This document shows positions 7,103 through 9,515 of a DNA stretch of 9,515 nucleotides, piece after piece; within the stretch, counting starts at the first letter, position 1; each line of letters begins with the position of its first letter. A program made the translations under genes and the position numbers. The notes under the pieces were generated by a model. That model saw nothing but the letters and a program-made list of their open reading frames with translations, did no database searches and had not been told where the DNA came from. The stretch lies in NCBI GenBank assembly GCA_036568605.1, contig DATCSE010000494.1, positions 1 to 9,515 on the forward strand, read 5' to 3'. Source of the stretch: DATCSE01 sp036568605. Its GTDB lineage: Bacteria; Pseudomonadota; Gammaproteobacteria; Burkholderiales; Burkholderiaceae_C.

Positions 7103-8452
7103 TCACTGGCGGATCGCCCACAGCTCGAGCTCGAGCCCCGGGAAGTCGCCGGTGATGTGCATCGCGAGGCTGCCGCTCTTCTCGAGCTGGCGCCACAGGT
7201 CGCTCTGCCGTTCGAGCTCGAAGTAGAAATGCCCGGCGTGGAACGGCAGCTGGCGCGGCGCGACCGGCAGGCTCTGCAGCCCGATGCCGGGCAGCGCGAG
7301 GTTCACCAGATCGCGGATGCGGTCGACCGGGCCGATCTTGGTCTGCGTGACGAAGCGCTGCCGCAGCGGCTCGGCCGGCAGCTGCGCCGCGACCGCGACC
7401 ACCAGCACGCCGCTCTTCAGCAGCTCGAGGTCGGGCACGACCGCGGTCCAGACGTTGCGGCCGCGATCGACCAGCTCGATCTGCAGCGCGTTCTGCTCCA
7501 ACACGACGGTCAGCAGGCGGCGCAGCGTGTCGACCAGCGGCACGAAGCTGGCGCGCAGATCGTCGTGCCGGTATGGCGGGAACTCGGGCGGGCGCCGGTT
7601 CGCGCCGGTGAAGGTCGAGAGCTCGCCGGCGAGTTGCAGCAGCACGCCGTGCAGCGCGAACGGATGCAGCTGCGGCGTGTTCGCATGCTGGCGCAGCAGC
7701 GGCTCCGCGCGGTTCAGCAACTGCAGCATCAGGAAGTCGGCCAGCTCGGAGACGCCGCCGCTCAGCTGCCCCATGCGCGCGGCCAGCGCCTGCGCACGCT
7801 GCGCGACCAGGCCGTGGAGCAGCCGCACGTGGCTCGCGAGATGCTCGCTCGCATCGAGCACGACCTGCGGCGGGATGTAGCCGCGGTCGAGCTGGACCTG
7901 CTGGTCGCTGCGGCACTCGACGACGTGCACGACGCCGATCGCCGCATACGCATCGCTCAGGTCGCGCGCGCGCAGCAGGCGCAGCTTCAGGCGGCCGGTC
8001 TGGATGCTCGCGGGCTCGTCGGAGGCACTGGTGTGGTCGCGCACGCTCTCTTCGACGGCTTCGAGTCGGCACGCGTCGGGGCCGCCGGCGACGCTGTTCG
8101 CCGCGTCGCCGAAATCCACCTCGGTGACGCCCTCGCGCGTCAACGGCAACGCCAGGTAGACGAGCTCGCCTTTCAGGTCGGGCGGGATCGCGAGCGGCAC
8201 CGGCGGCGCATCGAGGCCGGGGCATGCGAACGGCGTGCCGTCCGGCAGCACGCCGCTGGCGCGCGCGATGCCGACCTTGCCGAGCGCGAGCAGCGCGTCG
8301 TCCAGCGTCAGGTCGACGAAACCCCAGGCATACGGCGAGACGCAGCGCGCGCGCGCATCGACCAGGCGCGCGACATAACGCGCCTCCTGCTGGAAGTGAT
8401 GCGGCTGCAGGAACATGCCCTGCGACCAGACGACTGCATTGCGCCAACTCAT
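7103..8452 (-). CDS. tssK: T6SS baseplate protein TssK
   Basis: This 449-residue cytoplasmic protein has the TssK hallmark at its N-terminus, VVWSQGMFLQPHHFQQEARY (residues 7-26). Its C-terminal part contains FHAGHFYFELERQSDLW and ends with LELELWAIRQ, both typical of the family. The length is the usual one of about 440-450 aa. TssK trimers link the baseplate (TssE, F and G) to the cytoplasmic domains of TssL and TssM. No membrane segment is seen. The ATG at 8452 comes 4 nt after the tssJ stop (TAG, then CGCG), so translation is probably coupled to tssJ; there is no good independent ribosome site. The next gene, tssL, follows after 32 nt. The reading frame is intact. Confidence 0.95.
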   Translation of the reverse strand: MSWRNAVVWSQGMFLQPHHFQQEARYVARLVDARARCVSPYAWGFVDLTLDDALLALGKVGIARASGVLPDGTPFACPGLDAPPVPLAIPPDLKGELVYLALPLTREGVTEVDFGDAANSVAGGPDACRLEAVEESVRDHTSASDEPASIQTGRLKLRLLRARDLSDAYAAIGVVHVVECRSDQQVQLDRGYIPPQVVLDASEHLASHVRLLHGLVAQRAQALAARMGQLSGGVSELADFLMLQLLNRAEPLLRQHANTPQLHPFALHGVLLQLAGELSTFTGANRRPPEFPPYRHDDLRASFVPLVDTLRRLLTVVLEQNALQIELVDRGRNVWTAVVPDLELLKSGVLVVAVAAQLPAEPLRQRFVTQTKIGPVDRIRDLVNLALPGIGLQSLPVAPRQLPFHAGHFYFELERQSDLWRQLEKSGSLAMHITGDFPGLELELWAIRQ

Positions 8453-8456
8453 CGCG

Positions 8457-8981
8457 CTACTGCTGCACCACCGCGCTGCCCGCGATCGCGATGTCGTCGG
8501 CGCGTATCGTCACGACGTTGCGTGCGTTTGCCTTGACCGGCACGATCGCCTTCCAGCGTGCACGCTCGATGTCGCGGAACGCGGCGATCACGCCGATGAA
8601 GCGCACGTCGGGCCCCACCGTCTTCTCCCACGGCCTGCTGTCGCCGGGACGCAGCGTGAACTCCTCGCGCGCTCCCATCTCGGCCGCGAGCGTGGCCTGG
8701 TCGCGTTCGTACAGCGACAGGAAATCGGCCGCATCGAACGCCGCCGACGACTTCAGCTCGTAGAGCCGCACGACCACCGGCGAGGCGCGCTGGCGCAAGT
8801 CCGGGTTGACGTTGGGCGAGGCCTGCAGGGTCGCGGCCACGACGGTAGGCTTCGGCGGCGGCGGCGGGCCCGCGCACGCAATCAGCGCCGCAACCAGGGC
8901 CGCGAGCGCGCTGCCGCGCACGGCATGCGCAGCCGACGTGCGTGTCGCGATGGCGGTGGCGAACGTCGTCGTCATGTGCAT
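8457..8981 (-). CDS. tssJ: T6SS outer-membrane lipoprotein TssJ
   Basis: With the start chosen here the protein has 174 residues. A signal peptide ends in a lipobox, LIAC, with Cys36 as the lipidated residue, followed by AGPPPPPKP as a linker. The mature part carries TssJ family features: SPVVVRLYELKSSAAF, a DFLSLYERD segment, then RFIGVIAAFRDIERARWKAIVPV near the C-terminus. TssJ is anchored in the outer membrane and binds the periplasmic end of TssM. The same frame is open up to another ATG at 9035, but that would put the lipidated Cys at position 54. The ATG at 8981 has a GAGG ribosome site 9 nt upstream and gives a normal signal peptide, so it is preferred; an ATG two codons later (8975) is a second choice. 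This is the first gene of the tssJ-K-L-M-tagF operon and is divergent from the chrB-like gene. Confidence 0.92.
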   Translation of the reverse strand: MHMTTTFATAIATRTSAAHAVRGSALAALVAALIACAGPPPPPKPTVVAATLQASPNVNPDLRQRASPVVVRLYELKSSAAFDAADFLSLYERDQATLAAEMGAREEFTLRPGDSRPWEKTVGPDVRFIGVIAAFRDIERARWKAIVPVKANARNVVTIRADDIAIAGSAVVQQ

Positions 8982-8990
8982 GCGGCCGAT

Positions 8991-8994
8991 CCTC
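8991..8994 (-). promoter_or_regulatory. Ribosome binding site of tssJ
   Basis: GAGG on the minus strand stands 9 nt before the ATG at 8981. It supports that start over the upstream ATG at 9035, which would give an overlong signal peptide. Confidence 0.5.
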
Positions 8995-9084
8995 GTGGGG
9001 TTCCAGAATACCGAGCAGGCACGCCGGCGCGTCATGACTTAGGTAACAACGGCGGCCGCGCGACGCCTCGCCTCCATCGACCCC

Positions 9085-9113
9085 TTGTAGCATTCATCTC
9101 GTTGTGAGATAAC
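9085..9113 (+). promoter_or_regulatory. Candidate promoter of the chrB-like gene
   Basis: TTGTAG (9085-9090; 3 of 6 -35 matches) and GATAAC (9108-9113; 4 of 6 -10 matches) are spaced by exactly 17 bp. A start about 7 nt downstream of the -10 would fall at or next to the A of the ATG at 9120, which implies a leaderless or nearly leaderless transcript. Both elements lie almost wholly inside the inverted repeat 9086-9120. The hexamers are only moderate matches. Confidence 0.4.
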
Positions 9114-9120
9114 TGCTACA
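9086..9120. repeat. Imperfect inverted repeat, likely operator of the chrB-like gene
   Basis: The left arm TGTAGCATTCATCTC (9086-9100) and right arm GAGATAACTGCTACA (9106-9120) pair over 15 bp with two mismatches around a 5-bp centre, GTTGT. The last base of the right arm is the first base of the chrB start codon. The dyad covers the spacer and most of both promoter hexamers, so a protein bound here would block RNA polymerase. ChrB proteins are known as chromate-responsive regulators of chr genes, so autoregulation through this site is the natural reading, though it is inferred. There is no T-run after it, and it lies upstream of the gene, which argues against a terminator. Confidence 0.7.
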
Positions 9121-9515
9121 TGAATTCGTGGCTCATCTTGACGGCCACGCTCCCGACCTCACCGAGCGCGCTGCGGGTGCGGGTCTGGCGCGCGCTGAAG
9201 GCGACCGGCGCCGGGACCTTGCGCGAAGGCGTCTACGTGCTCCCCGGGCACGCTTCGACGGCGCAGGCGCTCTGGGACCTGGAGCGCGTGATCGCGGAGG
9301 CCGGGGCCGACGCGCACATGCTCGTGGTGCAGGCGCGGGACGACGCGCAGGAGAAGGTCTTCCGAGGGTTGTTCGACCGGTCGGACCTTTATGCCGAACT
9401 GCTGCAGGCCATCAAGGAGGCTCGCAGCGGCATCAGGAAGTCCACCGAGGCCCAGCTGCACAGGACCTTGCACAGCCTCGAGCAGCAGTTGCAGGCGATC
9501 GAGGCCAGCGACTTC
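9120..9515 (+). CDS. chrB: ChrB-like chromate resistance regulator, N-terminal part (cut by window end)
   Basis: 132 codons are open from the ATG at 9120 to the end of the window, with no stop. The N-terminus, MNSWLILTATLPTSPSALRV, followed by RVWRALKATGAGTLREGVYVLP (residues 21-42), matches the ChrB N-terminal domain. Family members typically begin M-x-x-W-L-L and contain the RxWRALKxxGxxxLRDGVYxLP block. Later come LFDRSDLYAELLQAIKEA (about 84-101) and a Gln-rich, probably coiled-coil stretch at the edge. Complete ChrB proteins have roughly 300 residues, so the C-terminal domain must lie to the right. ChrB proteins respond to chromate and control chr genes such as the efflux pump chrA, which may follow outside the window. 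The family-like N-terminus supports this ATG. No clear Shine-Dalgarno is present; only GAG lies 11 nt upstream. The gene is divergent from the T6SS operon and probably marks its boundary. Confidence 0.85.
   Translation, partial: MNSWLILTATLPTSPSALRVRVWRALKATGAGTLREGVYVLPGHASTAQALWDLERVIAEAGADAHMLVVQARDDAQEKVFRGLFDRSDLYAELLQAIKEARSGIRKSTEAQLHRTLHSLEQQLQAIEASDF

Larger units (their letters stand above)
8982..9119. other. Divergent intergenic region between tssJ and the chrB-like gene
   Basis: This 138-bp stretch must hold the promoters of both the T6SS operon (leftward) and the chrB-like gene (rightward). On the chrB side a promoter overlapping an inverted repeat is visible and is listed separately. 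On the tssJ side only a weak -10-like TATTCT (minus strand, 9010-9005) is seen, without a convincing -35. An 8-bp palindrome, GTCATGAC, lies at 9031-9038. No sigma54-type GG/GC pair was recognised. Confidence 0.4.

Noticed and set aside
1947..7226. A 1759-codon open frame on the + strand, antisense to tagF, tssM, tssL and the end of tssK
   Set aside because: Its translation is a repetitive Arg/Ala/Gln/Val-rich sequence without domains. It runs opposite intact, well-recognised T6SS genes. Long open antisense frames are expected in DNA of about 70% GC with strong third-position G/C bias.
7157..8536. A 459-codon open frame on the + strand opposite tssK
   Set aside because: It is a low-complexity Gln/Arg/Ala-rich translation antisense to a clear TssK; another composition shadow.
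1..9515. CRISPR arrays, tRNA or rRNA genes, insertion sequences
   Set aside because: No regularly spaced repeats, RNA gene signatures or transposase-like frames were recognised on either strand.

Overview
The window is GC-rich (hand counts on sampled 60-base lines give about 71% in the secretion genes). It carries one end of a type VI secretion system (T6SS) locus of proteobacterial type. The GC content, the tssJ-tssK-tssL-tssM-tagF order and an adjacent chrB-like gene fit a high-GC betaproteobacterium, probably Burkholderiales. That placement is an inference; no rRNA or other marker gene is present.

Layout, left to right. (1) 1-169, + strand: the last 55 codons of a PP2C-family Ser/Thr phosphatase, probably the T6SS phosphatase PppA. 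(2) 235-1402, + strand: a two-gene toxin-antitoxin module of the VapBC45 type. It consists of a MerR-like HTH plus DUF433 antitoxin and a PIN-like toxin, overlapping by 4 bp, with its own candidate promoter. Its GC content is clearly lower (about 57-58% in sampled lines), so it looks like a later insertion. (3) 1409-8981, - strand: a compact operon transcribed right to left, tssJ (outer-membrane lipoprotein), tssK (baseplate), tssL with a C-terminal OmpA-like domain, tssM (IcmF) and tagF (posttranslational repressor). (4) 8982-9119: a short divergent intergenic region. (5) 9120-9515, + strand: the start of a chrB-like chromate-responsive regulator, cut by the window end. Its start codon abuts a 15-bp-arm inverted repeat that overlaps a candidate promoter.

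How they work together: TssJ, TssL and TssM form the trans-envelope membrane complex, and TssK connects it to the baseplate. TagF and a PppA-type phosphatase belong to the posttranslational (threonine phosphorylation/Fha) control layer. The sheath, tube, ClpV, kinase and Fha genes are not in this window and presumably lie to the left. The toxin-antitoxin pair sits between the convergent phosphatase and tagF genes, with its toxin stop only 6 bp from the tagF stop.

No entirely new system was recognised. The most unusual points are the toxin-antitoxin module inside the T6SS regulatory junction, an Asn where PIN proteins usually have an active-site acid, and the possibly leaderless chrB gene with an operator-like dyad.
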